A stretch of 64,000 nucleotides of DNA. Origin: Opisthocomus hoazin (Eukaryota; Chordata; Aves; Opisthocomiformes; Opisthocomidae). The number at the start of each line of letters is the position of its first letter. Positions within the stretch are counted from its first letter, which is position 1. The stretch covers positions 94,589,183 to 94,653,182 of the forward strand of contig NC_134416.1 of NCBI RefSeq assembly GCF_030867145.1. The letters are read 5' to 3'. The position numbers were made by a program, and so were the translations under genes. Below are positions 12,101 through 23,400 of the stretch, one piece after another. Under the pieces are notes generated by a model. The model made no database searches. It had not been told where the DNA came from and saw nothing but the letters and a program-made list of their open reading frames with translations.

Positions 12101-13900
12101 CATATTTATAAAATCATTTTAAAATGGGAGAAAAGATGGAAATGTCATAGTACAAATGCTGGCTAGTTTCAATTTTGCAGTATTTATTTTGTATTCTCTT
12201 AAGGGAACTTTTGAAAAAAAAGATAACATATTTTCTAAGCATTTAAATGTTACAAAACCAAAACATTTTACCAAAACAAAACAATGTTCAAAAGAATTTT
12301 GTCTTTTTTACGCTCCTCACACCCACTCTAAATATGCCCTTCCTTTTGCCATAATCTTCTGTGATTTGGGGTTACATCTATTACTGTCTTCAGTTTCCAC
12401 CTGTAAAATTTCTGTATTTATTCTGTTATTCGGATAATAACTTATCTGGAGCAGATTTTTTTTCCAGTATGCTTGTTCAGTGCGTGTTGGCACTAATTCT
12501 TGGCCTTGATGACAGTCAGAAGCTAATAACAATCTCTTTTCTCCTCTGCACCAAAAATTAAAAACTATTTCAGCCATGGGTATTTCTCAAGGTGAAAAAC
12601 ACCCAACATATTACCAAATAGACAAGGATTAATAATATGTTCACCAAAACCACCAAGAAGGCTGAGAGAGATTTAATTTAATTTAACTTACAATAAAATA
12701 TTAAAATTTTTCTTTTCTGTTTAAATTATAGTGGCCTGCCCTCAACTCATATTTACCGGTAAGCTGTTGTGTAGGCCATACTGAAACACTGAATGAGAAC
12801 AAAATTTTGGGATTAATTCTCTCTAAATGCTGAGAAGATGGTATACATGTAATGTTTGTTAGGTTATTTAAATGGCTGAATAGATGGATACAGACAGGAA
12901 TGAAATTATTCACAGCCAACATGTAACGACTCATTTCAAAAGCTTTCAGCTAATTTAAAAAGACTGAAATTGGAGAATTATGTACATTAATCCTGCCACG
13001 GCCTTTTGTATGCGAATGATAAAGACTTTTATATGACATTTAATTTATATTTGTCACAGCAGAGTAACAACAGTCATTACGTGTTTGGGAAATTTAGAGT
13101 GGGAATTACAAATGTACCTGGAAATTTAAGTGCCCCATTTCTTGGGGTTTTTTCATCTGTTTTTTTTTTTTCGTTGATTTTTCCTTGTTCAGATGAATTG
13201 ACTACACTGGCATTTCTCATACCCTCAGTACTACGCTGGCACTTTTTTAATATGCCAGGATAATTCATCAAGATGAGAATGAGCTTACTTTTAAAATAAA
13301 GTTGGGTTTTTTTTTCAGTTATAAGTGGGAGTTTTTTCACCTTACCTTTCTGAGAGGGAGGACACAGAAGAGCTGAATATGATAGCACAGCCCACGTGTT
13401 TTATTGAAGCGCTTTACTGTAAATATACAGCTGCTGGAGAGCCACACTAAGCCTTCACATTTTCCTGATTTATTTTGCTTACACAGGCCAGTATCACATA
13501 TCCCACTAGCTTGAAAAAGGTACTAATGGGGTTAAAACTGAGGAAAACGAGTTACAAAATTGTAATTTGGGCATGTGCCACTTCTGCACTTCAAGTCCAG
13601 GCTGGAACTACCATCTGCTCCACTGGTGACAGGATGGCCGGAGGCTTAATGCAAAGGGTTTAATGACTGGCTACGACTCGTTGGTCAACTGGAGGGGTTG
13701 AGAGCGATGCAGGAATGAAAAACTAACGTCATCCACACACGCGTTCCATCAATACAGAATTCCTGTTTACCCTTAACACAAGGAGCTTATGTTTTCTTCC
13801 TCGGTGAGACTCTCGCCAGCTCGCCAGCGAGCACCGGGTGAGCTTCTGTGCCCCCAGCAGCGCACGAGGTTCTCAGGTTTGCTGCCTCGGCTGAGCCATT
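9191..13900. other. Intergenic DNA, no gene recognised
   Basis: No coding gene supported. It includes an A-run at 11011-11024 and one minus-strand open frame of 86 codons (11267-11527, TTG start) that I do not recognise. Some AT-rich stretches near 12960-13080 contain homeodomain-like TAATCC and ATTA motifs, which are too common to interpret. Confidence 0.5.
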
Positions 13901-14030
13901 AGGGCATGAACACGCAAACCACTAAGCAAGACTTTTGTGTTTTGCCGAAGAGTTTGTTCGTTCTGTTGGAAATTTCAGGCTCAGGAAGGAAGAGATGGGA
14001 CTTGAGAACGAGGAAAGGCAAGAACTTCCC

Positions 14031-14098
14031 CGGAGGAGGAGAAGGAGTAGGAGAAGGAGGAGGAGGAGGAGGAGGAGGAGGAGGAAGAGGAGAAGGAG
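14031..14098 (+). repeat. GGA/GAA polypurine tract (microsatellite) upstream of promoter
   Basis: Nearly pure purine on the plus strand with one T at 14048; the core 14056-14085 is about ten GGA units flanked by GAA/GGA mixtures. Located about 340 bp before the start codon at the upstream edge of the CpG island. Such mirror-like purine tracts can form triplex or G-quadruplex DNA (family-level knowledge; not shown here). It accounts for Arg/Glu-rich and Ser/Leu-rich open frames on the two strands. Confidence 0.9.
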
Positions 14099-14439
14099 TC
14101 CTGTTTCCAGGGCCACCAGAAAGGCCGCGGCCTACGCACTCCCGACCCTCCCAAAAGCTCGGCCGGCTCCAAGCATGAACGCTCGCTCCCTGCTGCCGTT
14201 GGGCCGGGCGCTGCCGGAAGCGACACTCACGGAGCAGCGACCGAACACGGGTCGGCCCGGCACGGCCCCGCCCCACCCCGGCCCTCCCGGCCCCGCCAGG
14301 GGGCGCCCGCGGGGAGAGCGTCGCTCTAGCCGCGCCGGCTCGGTGGTGCGGTCTCTAGGGCGCCCGCACCGCTTGCCCGGCGGCCCCGCCCCCCGCGGTC
14401 ACACCACTCGCTCGCCCGGCGCTGCGTCAGCCAGCCAAG

Positions 14440-14458
14440 ATGGAGACCGCCGAGGAAG
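14440..14458 (+). CDS. MARCHF6: MARCHF6 exon 1, coding part (residues 1-6)
   Basis: Encodes METAEE plus the first base of D7; human begins MDTAEED. The start sits in a strong context (AAGATGG: A at -3, G at +4). The donor is GAAG|gtaccg. Reading on past the donor stays open for about 200 codons only because the CpG island is stop-poor; the jump to exon 2 restores the conserved D-I-C-R-V-C. Intron 1 (14459-19222, 4764 bp) begins in the CpG island and contains the CCCCGG array. Confidence 0.95.
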
Positions 14459-17400
14459 GTACCGCGCTAGCTCCGCGGCCGCCGCGAAACCCCGCTCCCT
14501 CGGGCCGGGCCGGGTCGCGGCTCTGCCCGTGCTGCCCTGAGGGGGTGGAGGGGCCGGAGGGAGGAAGGGAGGGAGGGGGGCGCGTCGCTGGGCCCGGTAG
14601 CCGCGGGGCGGGGCGGGGGCTGTTGACGCCCGGAGGGGCTTCGCGCACCGGGGCCGCAGGTGCCAGGCCCCCCCCACACCCCCCCGTTCCCCTCCTCTGC
14701 CGGGCCCGCCGGCCTGCGGGTGCGCGTGCGGGCGCCCCTTACGTAACCGCGGCCGCTGGGAGCCGGGCGCTGCGGGGGGGAGGGGCGGGCGGTGCTGTGG
14801 TAACAGCCCGGCGCGGGGCCGCCCCCGGCCCCGGCCCCGGCCCCGGCCCCGGCCCCGTCCGCCCCGCCGGAGCCTGCCACCGGCCGCGGTCTCTTCCGGC
14901 CGGGGGCGGGCTCGGGGTTTTGCGAGAGGAAGCCGCGGCGCGGAGAGCGGGAGCCGGGGTGCCGGGCGCTGGGGGGGGCCGTGAGGAGGGGGCTGCCCGG
15001 AGGGGGCTGCCCGGAGGGGGCCCTGCCATGTCCCTGCCGGGCCCGGTGCTCTCTTGGCCGGCAGGCGCTGTCAGACCCGGTTCTGTAACTTAGCGAGTTT
15101 TAAATTTCCGCTTTCAGCTGAGCGCAGCCTTAGCTGCTGCTGCTGCTTTCGCGAGGTTAACTTTGTTATGTATGCTGGAAAATCTATCTGAAAAATTGAA
15201 AAAGTGAGGAGCTGACGTGGTTCTCTGCCTCGTCTACAAGAGACTAATAAGTAGTAACTTACCTCATTTTAAAAAAGAAGTTGCCAGGAAGATCGTAGCC
15301 GTGTTCTTTGAACGTGTAGCTTCCATGTTGAAGGGTGTTGCTTTACTTGAGGTCAAACGCGGGTATGTTTCGTCAGCACTTTTGCTCTGCTCGGATAACA
15401 TTGAGGAACTACGTAGTTCAAGCTGATAATGCAGATCTTTCCTAAACCAGGGCTTCATATTGTAGCATAAACCAAATTAAATAAAGGATGTGTGTTGTGC
15501 TATGTTTCTTGCAGTATATGAGCTTTGTTTGTCATCTTAAGCACTAACTACGAATATATATTTCAGCAGCAAGACAGTTCCAAGGGAAGTGTTTTGTGTC
15601 TTGGCTTTTGTTACTTTGGCAGCATTTTCAGTGTAGCTTCTTATCTACTGACACTTGATTTTCCAGCTTGAGAGGATTAAAACGAAAAAAAGCTGGAAGA
15701 ACGTGAAGCACCAGGTGAAATAACACAGCACCTTTGTAGAAATGTCCCTTGGGTTGTGCTGTAGACATCTTTAGTACTTGTGAAAACAGATGGTTTGTCA
15801 AAATATTAGTGTTTTTAAGATCTAACAACTGTTAAAACTGCTGGCTGCAACTCTGTCATGCCTCTGTAGACCAACCAGTTACATATACCGTTTAAATTAA
15901 CAAAGTGAGACGTTGACTGCTTGGCCGCTCGTTGCCCAGAAAACCTGGATTATTGCGGACTGTGGAGTGGATACTCAGAAACGACCATCTGAGTTCCCAC
16001 CGCTCCAGTAGTTGGTAAATCCATCTCAGTGGATTTAATTCGAACAGTGTAGTTGATAATTTGTTACAGGCTGTTAGCAGTGGTAGTCTTTGATCGTACC
16101 TGCTTTTACAGGGCTTAAGTAGGTGAACAGAGAGACTAGGGAAAGAAAGAAGAGGGGGCTGTTTGTTACATCTTAAGGCATTGTCTCCTTTAACTAAACC
16201 TTCGTGTTAAACTCTGGACTTGGATTTTGGACTTTTCTGGGGTTTTTATATATGTGTTAAAAAAACCACAAACATATACACATGTAGCCTTAGTTATTGT
16301 ATTGTAGTCTTATCAAAGTTACCCTCAAAAGCTCTGAGTCGTACGATGAAAGTAACTAGTCTATATACTCACTTTCCATAAATACCACTAGAATGTTACA
16401 ACTTCTTCTACAGTTACAAACTTCAATTCCCACTGTTAGAATTTCACTGCGCTTGCCAGAACGCTGAAGAGACTTCCCAAGGTTAGAAAGCTTTAAAGAC
16501 GAGCAGCAGCAAAGACTGTGTTAGAGCCTTAAGGAAGAGGTAATCTGCGCTCTGGTATTGCTGTGTGCCTGAACTTCTGCTACAGAGCCTCACATGGACC
16601 TTCCTAACTGTTGATAGCCCATTAACAATATTACGGCCATTGTGTTTCTGATGGGTTTCGCGCTTGACTGAATTGTATTTTGGAGCCAGAAAACTTAACT
16701 GGGTGGTGAGAGCTCTGATAAGAGAGGCAGTTCAGGGTAAGAACGGTCAGACCGAAGTGGCAGCTGCTTGGCCTGGGAATGAATGTGAGTGTTGCTTCTC
16801 GGTAGCGCCTGAAAGCACCAGATACCAGCTTTTGCTGATGAGAGGTACTTCTGTTTCTAGTTAAATCAGTTTGTTGGTAAATAACATAATCTTCAGTTTT
16901 GGATGTTAATGATGCATGTTCGGTTAGAGAGGTGATAGGCAGAGAATCATTCTCTGAGGGAACAAGAAAGAATTGCATTACCCAAGGTCATTCTTTCCGC
17001 AACACGTGTGTGAAGAATGGGATGCAGAGTGTGTGTGCAAGTGGGAAAATAGCATCTATTACACAGCAGAATTCCCTCTGAACGTGACAGTAGGTCATAG
17101 GATGCATAGCTTTACCCATTGACTGTCAGTGGGGTTTACTGATTTGAAGCTATTGAGTGCTCAACAGTCCAGATTTACACCCATGTTTGTTTGGATTTAT
17201 AGAACAAGTGGGAATACCTAGAAATTCTCATAGCCTTTGAAAAAATAAAATTTAGGTTTAACTGATTTTAGAAAGCTGATAGAGGAAATCCTTTTCCAAA
17301 TAAAGAATTAATTTGCTTTCAGTAAAGCAAATTACATTTTTTTCCCAACAGTCTTGAGAAGTGAACAGTCTGCTGTGAAAGCCAATGGGCCATTAATGAG

Positions 17401-20400
17401 TGGGTTGAGAGGTCTCAGAGGTCTCTCAGAGAACAGTGTGCTTTTAACTTGCTGTCTTTAGTGCCAGAGAGTATTCTTAAAGCAGTGGGTCCGCATCCTG
17501 TCTCTTGTGCTGGCTCTGGTGCTTGTCTGAGCCTTTGTGAGGCTGATCCAGTGTACACCGATGTCAACTTACTGTAGTGAAATAGCTCAGTTCGAAGGAA
17601 CGCTGGAGGAGGGTGAGCGCACCACAGCTAGTGGATAGGTGTTGCTTGTCAGTTGGATCTGTCCTGTGCAGCCATCTGGAAACACCCTCTGTGGTAAAAA
17701 GAGTCATTTGCTAGGTGAAGCAGCAGTTCTGGTTGCTCTTCTCAGCAGAGAAACCAGGGGCTCTTGATGTTTGCAGTGAGTCCGTCGTTGCTCGATATGG
17801 CTGAGATGGAAATACTCTTTACGTCTCTGTGTAGTGTCACTGATGTGGTACTGAATACAAGTTTCTGTTAATTCTAGGGTTTTGGCCTGCATGAATTAAT
17901 TCAAACCTCTCCTTTATAAATAGGAATTTTTTTTTTTCTTTGGAATCACTTGAATTGTTATGCTTTATTTGTAGAAACTGTTCCAGTGCTTTGCAAAATA
18001 TGGACATGGTCATCTTGTGACTTTTTTATCGAAAAGCACTCATATTCTATCATTTAGTACCTTTTGGAACTTTTGTAGAAAAGCATTAACTTTAGAGATT
18101 TTGACCAAGAACGAAGATAGGTGATTCAGACTTGAAATTGACTATTTTCAGTATTCTTACATCAGTACTTTAAGTTGGTAGTTTTCTAACAGAGACCTCT
18201 GATGTGCATCTGTTACTCTTGCAGGTTTGCTGACTGGAGGTTGCTAGAGAAGTAATTAGCAAAAGAGAAAATGCTAAACGTAAATCTTCTATAAAAATGG
18301 ACATTTTGTGTTCATTTCCTTAGCAGAAGTAAAAGGAGGAATAAAGGGAAGATACCACACATCTCTCAATAAGCCAATAAAGTACCTGATTTTTATTTGT
18401 ATTTAGTTGAGTGTTTAAATGCTCTGGATAACCAAATGGTATTAAAATAGATGTCTGTTCTATAGAGGGAGAGGTTTACACCCAGTTCTTTGTGCACAAA
18501 AACATCTTGCAATCTTTAACTGTAAAAAAAATGTCAAAAATGGAGAATAAAAAAGATGCAGGACCTATTGAAATATTACTGAAATTATGAAATAAGAGAT
18601 AGAAAATGTCTTTCCTCTTGTGACTGGACTGTAGACTGCTAAATGGATAGCCTTACTCAAATCAGGTAGCAAACTCACGAAATACCTATTTCTGTTTATG
18701 ATGATGGGGTTTTCTTACCTTTCATCAAGAGCACCAAGGAACATCCATGTTAGGTTCAAGAGTAGCAAACAGTGTGTTGAAGTCACTGTTAGACATTAGT
18801 AAATCTCTTCTGCTAAGCCTCTGTTTAACTTTTCAAAACTCAGATGGAATTTTTCCATTTCAAAGTCCCCAATCTGAGGAATATTATCCTTAAAAATCTG
18901 TATGTTGTTTTAGTGATAACTTTTTAGGCAAAGAGCACCTCTGCATGTAGTTTTACTGTGTCTGTTTTCTAGAAACCTTAAAAATAAGATGTGTTTGGAG
19001 TTTCTTATAACATGATCAGACAGATAACATTCTTCTTGCTTTTTCTGGTGGTCTCTCAGTGTTCATATCTTGCGTTAGATGAGATCTGTATTTCATTCTC
19101 TTTCAGTTTATTCTGGCTTCATTTTGCTACATGACAATTTCTGTAATTTAATAGTATAATTTGTCTTGTAAATTTGAGTTCGTTAAGCAGTAGTGTAATA
19201 AGCTTCATGTCCTTGTCAACAGATATATGCAGAGTCTGTCGGTCTGAAGGAACTCCTGAGAAACCCCTCTATCATCCATGTGTGTGTACTGGCAGTATTA
19301 AATTTATTCATCAGGAATGGTGAGTTCTGTTTGTGGGGTTTTTAATATATATATTGTTAATGAAACACATTAACATGTTTCTAAGAACAATACTTCCTAA
19401 GTATTCAAGTTAACTAGTAAAAAAGTCTAATTTTCAGTGGAAATGTATGTGAGGTTTTGATTTTTTTTATTTTCCACACGATAGTTCATTACAGTTCACA
19501 AAGAATTCAGTAATTATATATGAAAATAAAGTACTGGTAATTGTTTGTGTTTAGGACTACGGTTCTTCACGTATGTCAGCTTTATGAAAACTAAGCAGGA
19601 AAATCAGTATGTTGGGGCGTTTTCTGCCCACTTATGCTTGTGAATAAAAAGAACAGCTAACCTCATAGCAAGAAATAAAAATACCCTAGTACTTTTTGAT
19701 CATTTTGAGGTGTATGTTTGATCAGGGAAAAAGTAAAAACTCTCTTTCTGGTCTATAGGGCACATTCCTTTTGATGGTATTTTAATAGACATTCTTTCAC
19801 AAATACAACAGTTGTAAATCTTAGCTGTGTGCATATGTGTGTCATATCTTGAAATATTTGTAAGGATCGGTGTCATTAGTGTGTGTCTGTGTCAGGATAC
19901 ATGCTTGGAGTTATTAGCCTTTTCAATAATGTACTCAAAGAGTGTACTTTACAAGTAATGTAAGTGGTGTAATTGACGAGTTGCTGTTACTCATAGCCAG
20001 CTTACTTTTTTTACTTCTTGAAACTTATTTGGTGGTGTAAATGGACTTAATAAACATGCTAATTTAAGTCCTGCTTGATAGTACCAGTGTCCTGATTTGT
20101 GTTTAAAAACAGAGGATTGTTGTGTTTTCCTTAATGGAATGGTAAGTCAGAGATGTAATAACGTGTATTAATATGATCACTTTTTATTGCAGCTTAGTTC
20201 AGTGGCTTAAACACAGCAGAAAAGAATACTGTGAATTATGCAAGCACAGATTTGCTTTCACACCAAGTAAGTGTGTTTTACTGCTTCTATTTTTTCCAGA
20301 ATTTTATTTTCTTTTTTTCTCTTAGTATGTGTGAAGTGATTACTTTTTCATTCAGCAAGATGGATCTGTACTTGTGTTTTAACTTCTGTATTCCTGTTTG

Positions 20401-23400
20401 AATGGCAGTTCTTGTGTGTATTATTGCAAACTGTGTGTATTGTTTAAATCATGGATAATCTGGTTCTTTCATAATCTTACGTGAGCTGTAAAAGACGTAT
20501 TATTCTGTACCTTTTCTCGCTGCCTCAGTCCCATTCTTTTGTTGCCAACACTACAGCGTATGGCATGTCTCCAGCTTTATTGATAAATTTGAGTGTTTGG
20601 AAGTCTGAATGTTAAGGTGAAACCACAGCAAAATTGAAATTTGAAAACCAGTTTTCATTTACCTTTGAACTATCCACCTGCCTTCAGTTTCAATTCGAAT
20701 GATCTTGACAGATAATGCAAATGATAGTTATGTAATGATGTCACCAGCTTAGTTAATACAAAGATCATAAAATGGAAGGAAGCCACATGGGTAGGATGTT
20801 CTTCAGTTTGTAAATTATTGTAATCTGAAATAAGCTTTTGATTTGTGCATGCAGAGTTACTAATTCCAGGCTTGCATGCACTTGGACCTCGCTGTTTGTA
20901 TTGCTGTAATCCTGGTCTGTTACTGTTCTTCCTCTTTCTTCTTGTTTGCCACCTTTGTTCATGTGTAACTTAATATGAAAGTTTGTTGGATCAGGAACTA
21001 TTTGTTCCTGTGAATCGTTTGGATGGGTCAAGCTCCTAAGATATCCTATAGCTCACTGAGTTTCTCTGCATTAGATAATTAAGGTTGGGGTTTTTGTTAG
21101 TTAATCCATAAGCCTTGATACTTTTTTGATCATCTTATAACCTTCTGGATATGACTAGCATACCTAGCTTAATGTGAGAGTTCATGGTTCACAGATTTTT
21201 AAGGCAAAGAAAAATGATAATTGCTCTGACATAATTGTAAAATACTAAATTATATATTCATATTTTGAAGTGACTTGTGCAAAAACAGTCACTTAGTAAT
21301 TGCATGTTGTTTGAGGTAGCACTTAATTTATTAAGTTCCAAACTTTTGGATCTTTAATTTTATACAAAATGATCTGTAAGAATCTATGCAATTATACTGA
21401 AATCAGTGACCCATTTTGGTGGGCTCATCATCCAAAGTAAGTAAGATTTTATTAAAGGATATAATAGGCTAATTTTTTTACCTGTTCATTTTGATGAACT
21501 TTGACAGGGTAATCCATAGCTTCAATGTTTCTAGAAAGATTAGTTTGGAAAAACAGAAACTTCTCAAACAGAATACTACATGATGGCGCAGAATTCAACG
21601 CGTCTGCTGCCAGCTCCAGGGTGCGGAGTAAACATGCAGTTGAGATACATACGAGTGTCGCTTCCTGTGTTTCGTCAGACCCGTGGCTTGCATGAGCAGG
21701 TGTGGCGTTTTTCTCCTTTTACCTTCGCAGTCTGGAGTGAACTCTGCGTATGTCTCAAGTGTAAAACATAGAAACGTAGAATGGTTTGGGTTGGAAGGGT
21801 CTTTTGAAGATCATCTAGTCCAACCTAAAGAATAACTTGCAACCCTTGTTTTACCAAACCAGTGCTTTAATCCGTGAGCTAGAAATCACATGATTTTTAC
21901 TTACAAATTATGTAGTCTTATTTCATGATCAGTGCACAAGGATGATTGAGGTAGCATATAAATGGCTTGCAAGTGTAATAGTAAATGGAAAAATCTGTGG
22001 GTAAGAGGACTGTAAGTGTAGAGATTCTGTGAAGTAGACTAAATGACAGTTTTACTTAATCAAAGATGTTTAGCTTTCTTCCACACTAGGCATGCACCTG
22101 TTCAGGTTATGGGCAAATAAATAGGCTGACTTGGGTGGGGAAAGAGTGAGAAATGTAATAGAATACGGTTGCATTGTGACAACTGTGGAGAAAAACAAGA
22201 CTATTAAAAAAATTTGAGCCTTCATAATAAATAGTATTAGGGTTTTTTTGATACAGAATATGTCAGAAGGCTTTTCTAAGTCTCTTTCTGCAGCTCTGCT
22301 TCCCTCAGTGAAAAGCAATATGACGCACTGTAGGAAGGGGCTCATGGGACGCATGAAATCTGTAGGTGTAACAAACTGGGAAAATACATTTAGGATCTTT
22401 ATTTCGTTCTAGAAGGAAGATTTACATTTTCAAAGTGCTACTGGCCAGTAACAGGAAAACTACGGATAACTTTCCATTGTATTTTATACTAATTCATAAT
22501 GATCTTGTACCTGACTTCTCTGCAAATGTTTGCATGCTTCAGAAAGTGTCCACTTTTTTACCCTGTGCTGGAACTAGCTTTGAACAGGGGAGATAAACTT
22601 ATGTAAACCTGCACAGCCTATTCTCATTCATTGGGAGGAAGCCCTTAGGAGACAGGGAAAGTCTTGGATCATTGCTTTGGGACCAGTTACACATTGCTGA
22701 TGGTTTGTTGAGGAGGTGAGTTTGTACAGGGGTTGTACTGCCGGTGTGGGAGAGGAGAGAGGAGCAAAAGAATTTTGGGATTAGGAAGAGCCTGGTGTTT
22801 TCTCTGTATTGGTCATTTTTTCTGTTGTGCGGTTGGCACAGAGAGTGCCAGTGCTCCTGATGTTGCTACTTCTTTTTTTCTTTTTTCTTTGAGACAAGCA
22901 ACAAAAGTGAAGTCTGAAACTATCCAGGTTTGCTAATGTTTGTAATTATCATTACACGTTACATTATCGTAACAACGTACAGGTATTTGAAAAGCCCCTG
23001 TTATTGCTCAGATACTGCCCTCACAAGAGCTCCTTTCTGTACTGCCCATGTCATGACTAAATATCTCTTATATCCTCTTGCAAGGGAGACTCTGTGGGCA
23101 GTATAGTTTTCATTTGAATTAAGTTTTCATACTTTGAAAAGATTGGGAAGGAGAGGTTAAATTAAAAGTGTTAGTTTGTTTTATCTCTTCACAACTTTGG
23201 TCGGAATTGCAGCATTCAGGTTCAGCAGATTGTCCCTATTGTGTGTGTCAAAGTACAGTTGTCTGATGTTTGTACTAAATAGTCTCTGAGGAAATGGGAA
23301 TGATGAGAAAGCTTCCTGTAATAAACTTAAAGGTATCACTTTGGTAAGCTAGAGCATTTGGAACTTTTTTTCCATTTTCCTGTTCTGGATTCTTTTTGTC

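Larger units (their letters stand above)
14110..15080. promoter_or_regulatory. MARCHF6: CpG island spanning the MARCHF6 promoter, exon 1 and start of intron 1
   Basis: About 1 kb that is very GC-rich and CpG-dense against AT-rich surroundings on both sides. GC boxes (CCCCGCCCC) lie at 14266-14274 and 14384-14392, and a CRE/AP1-like TGCGTCAG at 14423-14430. There is no TATA box near the start codon. This is the architecture of a broadly expressed TATA-less promoter. The transcription start is not determinable here; it should be within roughly 100 bp upstream of 14440. Long open frames here are by-products of stop-poor GC-rich sequence. Confidence 0.9.

Noticed and set aside
1..14100. Possible exons of CMBL, the neighbour of MARCHF6 in human, on the minus strand
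   Set aside because: No translated frame shows its dienelactone-hydrolase motifs; if synteny holds the gene lies outside this window.
13935..14540. 201-codon Arg-rich plus-strand frame
   Set aside because: It is made of the GGA purine tract and GC-rich promoter DNA, with no domain, and it overlaps exon 1 in another frame.
14440..15093. 217-codon open frame starting at the MARCHF6 ATG
   Set aside because: It is exon 1 read through its donor at 14459 into the stop-poor CpG island. Only splicing to 19223 restores the conserved RING-CH sequence.
15217..15426. 69-codon frame in intron 1 with a GTG start
   Set aside because: No ATG start, no domain, and it lies wholly inside intron 1; a chance frame.
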